Shown here: piece by piece, positions 12,331-24,978 of the stretch
Position numbering within the stretch: position 1 is the stretch's first letter
How the letters are laid out: each line of letters begins with the position of its first letter
DNA from: Euclidia mi
Taxonomy: Eukaryota > Arthropoda > Insecta > Lepidoptera > Erebidae
Reading direction: 5' to 3'
Length of the DNA stretch: 64,000 bases
Assembly: GCA_944739405.2 (NCBI GenBank)
Contig: OX123205.2
Location: forward strand, 39,018,475 to 39,082,474
Notes under the pieces: generated by a model
What the model was told of the DNA's origin: nothing
Databases searched by the model: none
The model's input: only the letters and a program-made list of their open reading frames with translations
Program-made: the position numbers and the translations under genes

Positions 12331-12816
12331 ACGCTACAAATTATATGCGAGGCGTAATATTGCATTAGCGCGGCTCGGCAGTCGTCTCCCTTCACGCATA
12401 CAGTTAGGTCGTAGTTAGGTAGTTTATTTATAAGTATATTTAAATGTGGTACCACAGTAAAGTATATATTTCTTCGTTTTGCATCTTTCCTTTATGTCTT
12501 CACACATACCAACAACATCTTCATAACCCCCCACACATATTTCCTACCTATGAATTGTATCAGTCCACTAATGTCCTAACTGTACGTTAATTGTTCATAC
12601 TGCAAACCATACTAAAACAACATGCACTAATTCCATTCAAACCACTGCCCCCGGACAAGAGACGGAAAGATCTAGTCTGTACTAAGTTTCATGGTAAACA
12701 TGTCTTTATAAATAGATTTTCTTATTCATAGGCCCTTTTTTATATAATAGATTAAATAAGTTACTAGATATATATAATTTTAGTTATAAACAATGTAAAA
12801 TAATCATAACTAGACA

Positions 12817-12883
12817 CAAATTCTCAGTATCGGAGTAGGTCATTGTTTGTAAAACAATGACCTACTCCGATACTGAGAATTTG
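12817..12883. repeat. Perfect 32-bp palindrome with 3-nt loop
   Basis: Arm CAAATTCTCAGTATCGGAGT... (12817-12848), loop GTA, exact complement 12852-12883. No element ends seen. Confidence 0.95.
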
Positions 12884-15121
12884 CTTACTGTCATAAAATA
12901 ATCACCTACTATTCAATAGCCTCGATTTTAATTATTATTACGTCAATGTTAATTTTAAGCGTATGCACATTTGTTTTATTTGCACAATTATATTACATAA
13001 GTACAAAATAGCCTGAAACACAGGTGAAAACCTAGTTCAGGCAATTAATTTTAAACCTAGAAAGCAAAGTAAAAATAACCTATACCGGCCTTAAACTACC
13101 TATATGTTAAGTATTTATTGTTTATTAGATTATAGAGTATTATATTATTATAAGATTATCCAGACCTAATGTATCCATCCACTGTAACCATTATTTTTGA
13201 ATAAAGCTTATTATTACTATTATTATATTATATTTCATTAGTGCACCCCTACACTCCCTAAGATACAAACATGCCAAATTTCAACTTCATGTGCCTAATA
13301 GTCTTGGCTTTGCGCTGTCTGTCAGTCAGTCAGTAACGCAAGAATGTTATATAAATACAGATATAGGTAAGCTTAATAATACAAGCTCGGCGAGCACAGG
13401 TTTGGACCGAAAGCTGCGCGTTATCAGCAGTTATCGCTGTACAAACATGCGATACCGTATCTACCCTCGCCATGTTGGATCGTGGATGTGTGAAGCGTGG
13501 CGTGTGCGGCCAGGGAAACAGCGAGTTTATGGTTATGATCACAGGCGTATACATACATAGGTACATAGACTCCTAAAATACCTATATTCATCTCTTTTAC
13601 GTATTTAAAAATTTACATTTCATACCGTTAATTTGAATGAGACAGCAACTGAACGTCAATCGTGAAATGCGGTGTTCTCCAGTTGTAAAAATGATTCGTT
13701 TTTTATTGTTAAGTATTTATAACAAAATCCTGTTTAAGAGATTGAAGGAATCAGCACATCCCTCTCATCCATTATTATAAGTATGTATTTATATGTATTG
13801 TGTATGTATATATTTATACGTATGTATCATATTATTATATAATTGTATTATTATATGTTATTATTGCTTATCTATGTACTATATTATTATATTATGTATA
13901 GTATCCCATGTTTTAGTTAGGTATATTGTTATATCCAATATTATCTATTATATTTCATAATTATTGCTAATATGCTCACCTTAACAGTTAATATATATTA
14001 TTTGAAAACGTGTAAAAAACACAAATCTCTTGTGCACCTACCACATTTTATATCTGCACTACCTAAGGGTCGACAGGTAGAGAATGCCTCAAGGCATTAT
14101 GTCCACCATTGTACAGTTTGTATGTGCATAAAGTTTTAAAAAAAGTAAATAAAAAAATAAACAATTAAGTGTGAAATGAAATATCCTAACTCTTTATCAA
14201 AGTGAATTGCAATATTTCCCTGGGTATCTACCCTGTTTCGATCGTTGTCTTTTCGTGCCGATAAATTTGAAACTTAAGTACAATATGACAGTATTAGGTC
14301 GACGGACCCATAACACATGAACGTGCTCTTAGCTAATCTAGTTGTTATACAGATCAATGTAATCAATCCTGTTTCCCAGAGGGGTAGGCAGTGACTACGG
14401 AACGCCGTTTGCAACGATCCTGACATATCTCTCTTTCTTCATTCACTACCATCAAGTATATTATGCATGCTCTTCTGATTATTGTACTCATAATGTCTCT
14501 GCTATACTCATAGGGTTATATAGCAGGGCCGGGTGGACCATGCCCACACCAGTATGGTCTAGTGACCTCCCCATAATTTTCGTTACCGTTTCGAAATTCT
14601 ATTCTGGACACCTGAGAAACCTCACACCATGGTTTTATATAGACCCAGGGCTACCTTTGAAAAATAACAATACGACTATGGATATAGGTACTATATTCCG
14701 TCCGTGACCGCGTCCCTAGAAAAGGTAGCCTAATATGTGCTATGCTGGATGCTGCTTGTATCTATATCTATACTAATATAATAAAGCTGAAGAGTTCGGT
14801 TGATTGTCGGTTGAACGCCGAACTACTACTGGTTCGATTTGAATAATTATATTTTTATGCCGGATAGCCCATTTATCAAGGAAGGCTTTATAGCATCAGG
14901 CTATGAGCCAAGGGCCCGGAGCATTAGCCCTAAATAACGCGGGTGTAACCGCGGGCTCAACTAGTCATAATAATAAGTTAAGGCAGACGAGAATCATCTA
15001 TAGTCCGTGCCACGAGAACATAGACTTTTTGTAAACAAAGAATTTCTACCAAGTGACTTAGTTCTGTCAAAAACAAATAATGTTAAATCCAATGAGCGCA
15101 ACGGTACATAGATAGGTATTG

Positions 15122-15157
15122 ATTCGTTTCCAATGAGAGGTCTCATTGGAAACGAAT
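15122..15157. repeat. 17-bp palindrome with 2-nt loop
   Basis: ATTCGTTTCCAATGAGA, GG, then the exact complement. Confidence 0.9.
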
Positions 15158-16423
15158 ATGTCAATGGATCGCGTTGTTATCGATTTTATGCGTTGTCTAC
15201 AGGATCTTTTAATGTTTTGAGGTACTAACGCCTAGAATGTCAACATTTGGAGTTAGTTCATTGAAATTTTACATTCTTGGGCTTAACATGCATTTATCAG
15301 AGGACAAAATTAAATTTTTTAATTGTCAAGAAGGGTGTCAAATTGTCAAATGTTAAGTTAAATACAAGTTTATAGGAACGCTACTCCCGCTGCCGGCATC
15401 TCGAAAAAGCGAGTGCAGAATAGCAGATGGCAAACTATTAGTCGCGCAGAAAATTAAATATACCTAAAAACGAAATTGCGTTTTCAGACTTTTAAAGGAT
15501 TTTGTTTAAATTCGTTCTGACGATTTCATTCACAAACAACGTAAAATCTCCATGCCTAGAATTTTTTGTGCAACGTACTAGCTAGTTATCTGTAAAATTA
15601 TTAATTGTTGGTCAATAATTTAATATTTTAGGATAGGTAGGCTACTTTGAGCAAATTATTTATTGTCTATGATTTAAAAAAATCATGATAATAATAGAGG
15701 AACATGTACACATGTACTCTATCATTAACATACATGGTACTCTAGTTTTCCTTAATTTACAGAATAAATATGTGTAAAACGACAAAAAATCGGCAAATTT
15801 ATGAACATTCGACCATTCAAACACAAAATGAGATGTTTTTATTTCAGTAAAATTAAACAATATAAATTAAAAAACATAGTGGCATAATAAAATTATTAGG
15901 CATTGAAAAAAAAGATTGTTGTTCAAAAAGTATAAAATCTAAACCACAACTGTTTGAAAAAAGGTTGTGAAGCCCTGAATGTTTGTTTACAAAAAGTCTA
16001 TCTTCTCGTGGCACCAACTATAGGTCACCGTCTGCCCCATAGTGTTTATATTTACCGATACATTTAACACCGATCCCAATAGCCCACAATTATTAGTGTC
16101 CTTAGTTCCTCACAAGTAACAATAATATTCTTACTCTTGTTGCGGCTCATTGCGGCTAATCCAGTGATTATGCAGTCATGGAGGCATATCCTTAGTAAAT
16201 GTCCCAACACATTCTAGATTAAAAAAATCAAAGGGCTTCTGCGCGTTAGACTTTTGTCTTCCTGACAAAACTTGTAGGATCGAACGCCTAAAATATTAAA
16301 GTGGAATCCAAAGAAGACCCAATAAACAGAATCAATAATAAGCTACTTTCCAAACGAGAGAGTGAGGACAGTAACTTAGACCAGTATGTCAGTATATATT
16401 CTACGGCACTGACTCTCCGTAAA

Positions 16424-16732
16424 GGAGGTTTCAGATAAGCGTTTTATACGCGCGTAATAAGCTCGTTTTTGGGAGCGCAAGTGGGCGCCTTTTGGCACAC
16501 GCGCAACTCGTACGAGCGTTGACGCGTTGACGCTTCTTAGCTCGTTTATGCGCGAGTCGTCAAAATCCATGTTGACACTGACACGACGATGTCACTACCA
16601 TTTCGTGAGAACATGCCGAAATATGCCCGTTTACGCGAGTCCGGTTTTTTGAAGCGCGTAGGTAACATAGCGTCGTGCATATGCTGAAACGACCATAGAC
16701 GCGCAGAAAAATACGCTAATCTGAAACCGCCC
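16424..16732. mobile_element. 309-bp MITE
   Basis: Terminal repeats GGAGGTTTCAGATAAGCG and CGCTAATCTGAAACCGCC (inverted, two or three mismatches); GC-rich interior with ACGCG-containing subrepeats. The open frame 16376-16570 is a by-product. Confidence 0.75.
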
Positions 16733-17598
16733 TATACCTTGTTTAAGGTTATAATCTACTAGCTTTTGCCCGCCGCTTTGCGCGCGTTAAATTCGGGGAA
16801 ACACAAATCTACTTTCAGTCTCAAGGTGTGTGAAGGCACTCCTGATTATTCTAAAGACTTCAGAAACTCCATAGGGTACAAAGTAGGTAACTCGGTCAGT
16901 ATAGGTACCTATGACATTATCTACCGAAAGGTACATAATAACATCACCTTGCATACCATCATATGTCAAAGCCATGTTCCAATAGATGTCCAATATATAT
17001 CTATAAACATTTTCGCATTTATAATATTTGTAGGGAAAATCGTTTGTATAATTTTTTTGTTTATATAACATTATGTAAGATGTGACAGTACTGACAGATA
17101 TGCGATAGCACATGCGCAGCACTCAATTATTAGCGAATGCGTTCTTACTTCCAAGAGGTAAATTTGTGCCGTACAAACATCTACCCTCCCTACAATCCCT
17201 CCCAGTTTAATTTTTGCAACTTATGGTAGCGGAGAGCGGTAGAGACGGACATATCGTCTCCATGGTCCAATATATCTCTATATTAAATTTCAACAAAGTC
17301 GGTTCAGTCGTATTAGCGTGAAAACGGAACATACATATATACATACATACATACACACTTTCGAATTTATAATATTAATAGAGATTAGAAATGTAGACCT
17401 TGGCGTATCCTTGTCCTTAGTTCTTAATAAAGTATTTTATCGTCGTAGTCTAATAAAAATATACCAACTTATAATTACATCATCCGATAACACTTCGCTA
17501 TGCAAAACGCGCAATCATTTACCTAGCACTCGTATGAGTCAGAGATTGTTACAAGTGCATTAGTTCTTTTTGTCCGTTATTTCAATGTTTATACTATT

Positions 17599-17808
17599 AC
17601 TAATGGATGCCCGCGGTTACACCAGCGTTATTTAAGGCTACTGCTCCGCTGTCATCGCTCATAGCGCGATGTTATATAGCCTGTAGCCTTCCGCGATAAA
17701 CGGACTATCTAACACTGAAATATTTTTTAAAATCAGACCAGTATTACCTGAGATAAGCGCGTTCAACCAAACAAACAAACTCTTCAGCTTTATATATTAG
17801 TATAAGAT
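17599..17808 (+). repeat. CTAGAGGATGCC-family repeat
   Basis: Same blocks as the 8318 copy (GCGGTTACAC, GCGATGTTATATAGCC, AGCGCGTTCAACCAAACAAA, TATATTAGTATAAGAT). Confidence 0.8.
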
Positions 17809-19716
17809 TATTTCAATGTAAAGACCACTGACTTATGGAAATTATGTACGCATTAAATGGTAATTTTCACTTGCTACGAAGTGAAGGAAAACATGGTGAA
17901 GACCGTGAAGAAAACTGCATATCTGAGCGTTCTCTATAATGTTCTCGGCAGAGTCTGCCAACCAGCACATGTCTAGCGTGGTGCATTACGGCCTTATCCT
18001 TCTCGCAGTGAGAAGAGGGCCCGTGCCCAACAGTGGAACAGTATACTGGGTGTAAGGGACGGTTTACCGACAACTGATACCAGTGATTCAGTACATAATA
18101 CTGAGACCCTTGGTGGTCGAATTTTCCGGAAAATTTTCATGAATTTTCCGATTTTTCCGATGGTTTACAAGTATAACTGAGCGTGTATAAAATTATCCCG
18201 TGCAGTCATAATCATCATTTAGCTTTTGATACATGTGAATAACTGTTATCCCATTAGCACATTCTAGGTTACTTCTGCAGTAGAAGTAAGGCAAACTTTA
18301 CGCAGGCGAAGCCGTGTCATCAATACTAAATTCACGCCCAAAGCCGCGAATTTCGTGGCCCGCTAAAGATCCTTTCATAGGCCTGTAGTACGTAGCAATT
18401 CTATCTCTTTCCTATGACGGGTGTTGAAGCGAGAACAGTATATCACAAATTATTATAATACCTATATCTATTAAATATAAGTTTGCCCCTAAAATGGTGT
18501 CCAATGATAAAGGGACAATTTTTGTTATAGTATTAAAATAGCATATTTTGTTTGTATATTATATCTATAGTTTGTAAATAAAGGGTGTTGTCAAATTATT
18601 AATCATATATTAGAAGGTGAGACTGAAACGCGTGACTGTAATTAACTGGTGTAAAGGTTAGTGACCCAGGAGTGCGTCGAATTTCACTCAGTAGATTTTT
18701 TGAGTCAAATGCTGAAATATGTGTAATGTTAAGATCGCAAGAAGCGGTTGAATGAAGGCGGCTAAAAATCGATCTGTGTGGAGAACCTTGGGGGGAGGGC
18801 TATGTCCAGCAGTGGACGTCTCTAGGCTGACATGATGATGTGTAATGTGTATAAATGTAAATAATACAAAAGTACTAGCTACTGCCAACGGCTTCGCCTC
18901 CGTGGGAGTCGAATATCGGTCAAAAGATTGACTCTTTGCTACTCTTATGTATAAGCTATATTACTGCAAACATCAAAATCCAGTCACAAGTTTTTGCGTG
19001 AAAGTAACGACATCCATATATCCATCTACCCTCTCAAGCTTTCACGTTTGTAATAGAAGTAAGTACTATATTTATGATGATCTGGTTGATAAAATACTGG
19101 TGTGCTTTATAAGCTGTTCCACGGCTGGGTACGGTACAGGCCTCTTCTTACTTAATATGAGAATGATAAGATACTCCAACACTCTGACCAAATGCGTGGT
19201 TACAGACTTCACGTGGCTTTCGAAAACATTTTGGAGAACTCTCTGACAAGCAACACTGACTATTGAATTGAAGTATTGAGTTGAAGTGCCTCGGAGAGCA
19301 CGTAAAGCCGTCTTTGACAGTCGTTATAGGTAGCTAGGTTAGAAGTACCCTGTACAGAAGTGCATGCATGAGGAATCTGATGGGAGTGAATGAAGCAAGA
19401 GAGATATGTCAGGATCGTTGCAAATGGCGTTCAGTAGTCTCTGCCTACCCCTCCGGGAATCAGGCGTGAGTCTATGTATGTATGTATAGGTATTCTGTAC
19501 CTCAGAATAAACTAACTTTAGTCCAGGCCATAGAATTTCGCTATCCCTTTGGGTTGCGTAGGTCAGACAGGCAGTCGCTCCGTGGAAAAGCTAATACTCA
19601 GTCAAATCCAGTTAGACTAGTAGGCGAACCCTTGGATGCACCTGTGTTAACGCTAGGAGATTATATGTCCAAAAGTATACTGCAAAAACCTGTATGATGA
19701 CTGATCATATTACAAA

Positions 19717-19924
19717 CTAGAGGACGCAAGCAGGTACGCCTGCATTTTTTTTTAATTTACCCGTTTTGGCCGACCCCGTGGGAATTTCGGGAAATCCCTT
19801 CTTAGTGCACCCCTACGGTCCTCAAGGAACATACATGCCAAATTTCAGCTTCCTGCGCCCAATAGTTTCTGCTGTAGCGTGTCTGTCAGTCAGTCAGTAA
19901 CGCAAGGATTTTATATATTAAGAT
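19717..19924 (+). repeat. CTAGAGGACGC-family repeat (~205 bp)
   Basis: CTAGAGGACGC, CCCGTGGGAATTTCGGGAAA, GTGCACCCCTACGGTC, ATGCCAAATTTCAGCTTCCT, GTCTGTCAGTCAGTCAGTAA, ATATTAAGAT. Family copies: 13236-13360 (partial), 21555-21763 (+), 29824-30023 (-), 48252-48451 (-), 56758-56960 (-). Confidence 0.85.
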
Positions 19925-20159
19925 GAAGAAGAAGAAGAAGATATTACAAATGAGGATGTCGAATCTGGAATATGTGGATGCAGCGCAGGTGACTACAAGA
20001 AGAGAATGTAGTACAGAACCTGGTAAGAAACGCGTGCTGTATTGGTAAGAACACCGATTTACTAATAAATAAGGTGCTGGTGAAATAACCGGTCCTTGTA
20101 CTGCGCCAAATGCTGCAGTGACCAGTGATGGACAAAGATCGTGACACAAGGGATGTCGC

Positions 20160-20250
20160 ACGACAAACATAACACATAACTCAAACATAACACATAACTC
20201 AAACATAACACATAACTCAAACATAACACATAACTCAAACATAACACATA
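20160..20250 (+). repeat. Short tandem repeat, 18-bp unit, about five copies
   Basis: AAACATAACACATAACTC repeats almost perfectly. The 118-residue minus-strand frame through it is explained by the period being a multiple of three. Confidence 0.92.
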
Positions 20251-20869
20251 ACTATTAAATTTTAATATTTAACTGCATCATTTTCATCATGGTTCTGATC
20301 ACTTTCGCGGATTGCCTTCATTATTAGGTATAATTATAATGTAAGTGGATGCTCCTGTTTCACGATGTCTATTCTGAGAAGGCTAATTAAATGAACATCA
20401 AAATTAAAATTAAGTATTATGCTTGAGTATTATTATGTACAATAAATATATACAAGTGATATAGAAGGTGTAACAGTTGCAGCACCTTACAAAATGTAAA
20501 TGATGTGTATTATACAAAACCTGGCGATGAAAAAGAGTGACCGTGAGTTTTATTGCCCGTTCTTTCTCATTGTTCTACGCCCTTGCTTTGCGAACGTGGC
20601 AGTAAATGTAGAATCTTAAAGTAATTATTTTAAAATTTATTATTTTGACGTTACGATTTTGAATTTGACTTTGACTAACATAACTCAAAATAAACAACAA
20701 ATACACACAATAAAGGGAGAGCCAACGTTACTACGAGCACGTAACTTGCATTCAGCATCGACATCCGACGATTTTAAGACTTTATAAACCGGCCGAAGTC
20801 AGAGATAGCCTAGTGTAGATACCAACAGATGTCATGATCGTGCACAACTACCTACCTTTTCGAAGTTAT

Positions 20870-21180
20870 GATCAGCCCAGTATATAAACTATCCCACAGC
20901 TGGGCACAGGCCTCTTCTCACTATGAGAAGGGGTAAGGCCATAGTCCACCACGCTGGACGCTGGCCTAGTGCGGGTTGGAAGACTTTACTTGTCTTTCGA
21001 GAACATTATGGAGAACTCTCAGACATGCAGGTTTCCTCACGATGTTTTCCTTTACTGTTTAGCAAGCGATAATTAACAATTTGATACGCAATTAACTTCG
21101 AAAAGTCATTGGTGCGTGCCCTGGATTCGAACCCGGACCCTCTGCGTAGCAGTCTGTCGGTCTCTGGTTATGCGCGTATT
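20870..21180 (+). repeat. LINE/SINE tail, CCACAGCTGGGCACAGGCC family, with tRNA-like end
   Basis: GGGCACAGGCCTCTTCTCAC, AAGGCCATAGTCCACCACGC, GAGAACATTATGGAGAACTC, TCACGATGTTTTCCTTTAC, then GGATTCGAACCCGG (box B complement). Other copies: 3525-3690 (-), 7530-7605 plus 9541-9555 (+, split by the foldback), 17880-18050 (-), 19105-19250 (+), 29450-29640 (+), 59560-59708 (-). Several incidental open frames come from this family. Confidence 0.8.
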
Positions 21181-21554
21181 GAATTGTTCATTAAGTCTTG
21201 CGCCTTGCTTCAGAGAGGAGGTTTAAGCTACAGGTGCCAGATATCATAAAAGATCTTTGACAAGCACGGAATATCGCTTTGGTAAGGCAGGAGGAAAGTT
21301 TTGGATGCAAGCAAGATAACGCTGAGTCTATGATGATTAACCGGCCTAAGCTATCCAACTGACGATTCATGTAATGAGTCACTATCGAAAAGCGGTGTCT
21401 GGACATGCCAATTTAAGCTTTTTGGCAACGAAACACTTCTTACAGAACAGAGTACCTACATTTTGCTGTTCATAGTAAGTACGGCCACCCATACAAAAAG
21501 TGGTATTTGCTTACATTGCTTAACTTAACCATATAGTATAAATTTATATCCGTA

Positions 21555-21763
21555 CTAGAGGACGCCAGCAGCTATGCCTGCATTTTTTTTTTTATTTACT
21601 TGTTATGGCCGATCCCGTGGGAATTTCGGGAAATCCCTTCTTAGTGCACCCCTACGGTCCCCAAGGAACATACATGCCAAATTTCAGCTTCCTGCGCCCA
21701 ATAGTTTCGGCTGTAGCGTGTCTGTCAGTCAGTCAGTAACGCAAGGATTTTATATATTAAGAT
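21555..21763 (+). repeat. CTAGAGGACGC-family repeat
   Basis: Near-identical to the copy at 19717; open frame 21574-21777 is incidental. Confidence 0.85.
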
Positions 21764-22368
21764 TATTACCTTCATAATTTACTCTAAATAGGTAATCATT
21801 TCATTACATATCATACAAAAATTTTGCAATGAGACAATCTTTAAAAAAACATTACCCATTCAGCCATTCAGATGTCAGGTATATTTCAACTGCTTTAAGA
21901 ATCACCCTTAATAAGCTAAAATACCTACAAACAAATCTAAATTATTTCATGTGAATGAATTCTGTATGAATTAAAAATATTGTAATCATAATGACTACAA
22001 TCAACATCAGATAAATGAAAGAATGGTCATACTAGCACATTCATATAAAAATAATTAGTAAATTGATAATTATTGTTTGCTTATGCATTTGAGGGAAGAT
22101 CTTAGACAGGTAGTCATGGGGGGGTTGACTTCAATCAGATTACAAAATAAATTAGCGGGTCTTAATCGCGTCTAATTAACTTATTTAAGGTATAAATACC
22201 TATTTGTTTCCGATGTTTCACTCGTCTTGCACCAAACGCTAAGTTAAAACCCTTTTTTGTATAATGTATACAAATCGCGAAAGTTTAAAACTCAGTCAGA
22301 TTAATAAGAAATCAATATCAGTTTTTTTATAGACTGCTCCTCAGCTTGGGATAAATGTATGTTGAGGT

Positions 22369-22754
22369 TAGTGATGTTCCGGATATGCGTATCCGTATCC
22401 GTATTCGCGGATATCCGAGGAATAAGAAAAATCCGTATCCATATCCGTTACTTTTCTCGCTATTTTACAGATCTTTCACCTATTATATAATTTTCAATTG
22501 ATAGGATGGAATGCTATAGGTGGTTAAGTAGAATTAAAAAACTATGAAATTCCATTTAGAGTAAGTCGAAGCATGATCTGCCTATTGTTCCGCCGGGCGA
22601 GCGTGACGTCAACTATTGTTTCAAGGTGCATGCATTGATATCGGTTCAGTAAGAAAATAAAGATCGTATCCGTATCCGCGGATCTTGATATCAAATATCC
22701 GTATTCCGATCCGTCTCCGCGGATAAACATTTTTAACGATCCGGCACATCACTA
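22369..22754. mobile_element. hAT-like MITE, TAGTGATG ends
   Basis: TAGTGATGTTCCGGAT left, ATCCGGCACATCACTA right. Flanks GTTGAGGT and GTTAAGAT agree at six of eight positions, as an aged 8-bp duplication would. The interior is full of GTATCCG / CGGATAC motifs. Confidence 0.75.
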
Positions 22755-22997
22755 GTTAAGATGCATTTCACAAAAAAACTACACAAATAATTTCTTTTTT
22801 GTCTCATGCAAAGACCAAACCCACAGCACTCAGTGCAGTGCCAATTAGCAAAGCAACTGCGGAAACTACTACACCAACTGTGCAATTACATCTAAAATAG
22901 GTAAAGCAGGTGAAACTGACTCATAAACTAATTTGTCAATACACAGCAATTGAGACTAGTTACAAAAATATTGTCATAACTCTAATTGCTGGATGTC

Positions 22998-23185
22998 AAT
23001 TTATTTATTTATAGTCTCACGCCTGTATTCCCGGAGGGGTAGGCAGAGGTGTAAATATTACATCCAAATTTCGCCATAAATTTTGAGGTCCCACATAATA
23101 GGTCTATTGTGGGTGGGTATATAGTGTAATATTTACACCTCTGCCTACCCCTTCGTGGATACAGGCGTGAGACTATAAATATAAA
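22998..23185. repeat. Two SINE tails head to head forming a long inverted repeat
   Basis: Arms of about 55 bp with TATAGTCTCACGCCTGTAT and GGTAGGCAGAGGTGTAAATA against their complements, separated by roughly 75 bp. Confidence 0.8.
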
Positions 23186-24101
23186 TAAATAAACATAAAA
23201 TGTGTAATTAGGCAAACAATAATTTTATTAACCATTTAAAGTAATTGAATATGCATATTACTTTGAAATTGCTTTGGTGCACACTGTTGCCTTGAATCTG
23301 ATACATTGCAGTCTGTGTGAATCGCTACTAGGATCTTGCTGTCTAAGCGTTATGATGTAAAATGAACATTGGTTTTGAATAATCATATAGACAAACAGAC
23401 ATCTTGTCTTGTCTGTTTATGTTTTTTCTATGTTAATTGCTAACAAGAATGCATAACACTAAACTAGGTAGAATCTAATTTATGCAGTTTTTTAGCAATC
23501 AAGATTGTACTCAAAAAATATTATTTCACATAATGAGCTCTAGTTCCTTACATAACTCGCTATCTACATACATATATTACATTAGCATGGATTCAAATCA
23601 GTTCACATGAAAGTCATAATTCTCTGTAATCAAACTAATTATTTGATTTACTTATCTATATAAGTCTCTACTATCAATGTCAAGACTAGGCTTCTCAGGG
23701 ACACAGCAAGAATTACTTGATAGAGAATATAGGACGGGATGATCTCAATAAATGTAGGAGTGACACAGTAATCAATTGCGAAAAAATAATACGGCCTGCA
23801 TATTATAACAGTTGAAGTTATTCCTAAGCAAAGGATGCAAATACGAATAATATTGATGCAAAAAAGAGACAGAGCTATCATAACAGCAATACAATGTTTG
23901 TTTATGTAAGTGGTCTGTGCAGTTTCGAAACATTTTTCACATTATTTTTGCACCGTGATGCAATCTCGAGCAAATTAGAGAGGACGGATACAGGCCTCAC
24001 GCTCAGTTGTCTTTGTATAATAATAAAAAATATAAAAACATAACCTTAAACATCATCTGTCAACCGTAACAATAATTGCGTTTTTAAATACAAAAACTCA
24101 C

Positions 24102-24272
24102 CTCGAGCTCCAAATTTCGACATTTATCTTCTAGCTCAACCACGGAAGAATCTTTTTGTGAAATATCATCATCAGCTTCTTGCACAGTGGCCTCAGAAAA
24201 TACTTCAGATGCAATATTTGTAATCTGCCCTTTCAGACTGTTTAAACTCTGGTTCAAGTTTAGCCACGACAT
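24102..24272 (-). CDS. Gmap: First coding exon of a GMAP-210/TRIP11-like golgin
   Basis: Minus strand, ATG at 24272, 57 codons ending at a consensus donor GTGAGT (24101 downward), phase 0. The peptide starts M-S-W-L-N-L-N-Q-S-L-N-S-L-K-G-Q-I-T-N-I, with Ser/Thr/Asn polar faces between W3, L4, L6, L10, L13, I17 and I20. This resembles the amphipathic lipid-packing-sensor helix opening GMAP-210, and its S-L-x-G-Q-I-(T/S)-N core. Acidic residues and a nascent coiled coil follow (E-L-E-D-K-C-R-N-L). GMAP-210 tethers curved vesicles to Golgi membranes. The rest of the coiled-coil protein was not located to the left, so the first intron is very long or the gene leaves the window. Identity rests on a short N-terminal motif. 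Confidence 0.72.
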
Positions 24273-24978
24273 TTTTAACGTAAAAATCTAGCGTCACATA
24301 TCACACTAAAGCATTGGAACGGAAATATTTGGTAACAATAGATGTAAACAACGAGAAAATTGCATTATTTTTGCGAGTGACAGAATTTTGTCCAGTTGGC
24401 AAAACAAGTCGCCATTTGACATAAAATGACGTAATTGACATTAATGACGTTTTAGTTAGCAGACTGCAAGGCAAGGTCTTATTACATTCCAATTAACAAA
24501 ACGTTGTTACAGAATAATAAAATATTGAATGTTCATTTTCTTGCGTATTTGTTCTAACAATTTAGGTACAATGTAAATTAATGCAAAAGAGTAGGCTTCT
24601 TAATATTACTCAATATTATTTATAATTATTATACGTAACATAATTATTTAAAAAACCTGCATTCATGTCACGTTAAGTGGAAGCAAAAACAAAACGTAAA
24701 TCAAAAATGAAATTAAAAATTGCAATGTCCTTTGAAATGTGTAATTTGTCAATATTCAAAATATGAAGTGATTTATAATTATTTACAAGTTGATTGTGTA
24801 ATATATGCTTAGTAAAGCGAAACTATACACGAATATATCGATTTTGTTATTACGTGATTATTTTTCTTGAGACCGGTGGAGGTTATGAAATGAGAACATC
24901 TTTTTAATTTATTGTATTTTCCCGAAGACCCTTTGATAGGTTATGAAACACTAAACTAACTGAAAAGATTACGTAAAC
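24273..24978. promoter_or_regulatory. Divergent intergenic promoter region between the golgin and Opa1
   Basis: 706 bp separate the two start codons, so both promoters and 5' UTRs must lie here unless there are unseen non-coding first exons. Two TGACGT half-sites (CRE/ATF-like, 24427 and 24445) lie 18 bp apart, about 160 bp from the golgin ATG. No convincing TATA box was found. Function is inferred from arrangement. Confidence 0.55.

Larger units (their letters stand above)
12335..16420. other. AT-rich repeat-derived DNA without recognised genes
   Basis: Holds the two palindromes listed, a partial CTAGAGGACGC repeat (13236-13360), a LINE tail (about 13990-14150) and a reverse CTAGAGGATGCC repeat (14766-14963). 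Open frames at 13291 and 15660 lack protein character. Confidence 0.4.

Noticed and set aside
12817..12883. MicroRNA precursor
   Set aside because: A perfect stem with a 3-nt loop is unlike a Drosha/Dicer substrate; kept only as a palindrome.
19886..20247. Overlapping minus-strand frames with repeated M-F-E-L-C-V / L-C-L-S-Y-V
   Set aside because: Produced by an 18-bp tandem repeat.
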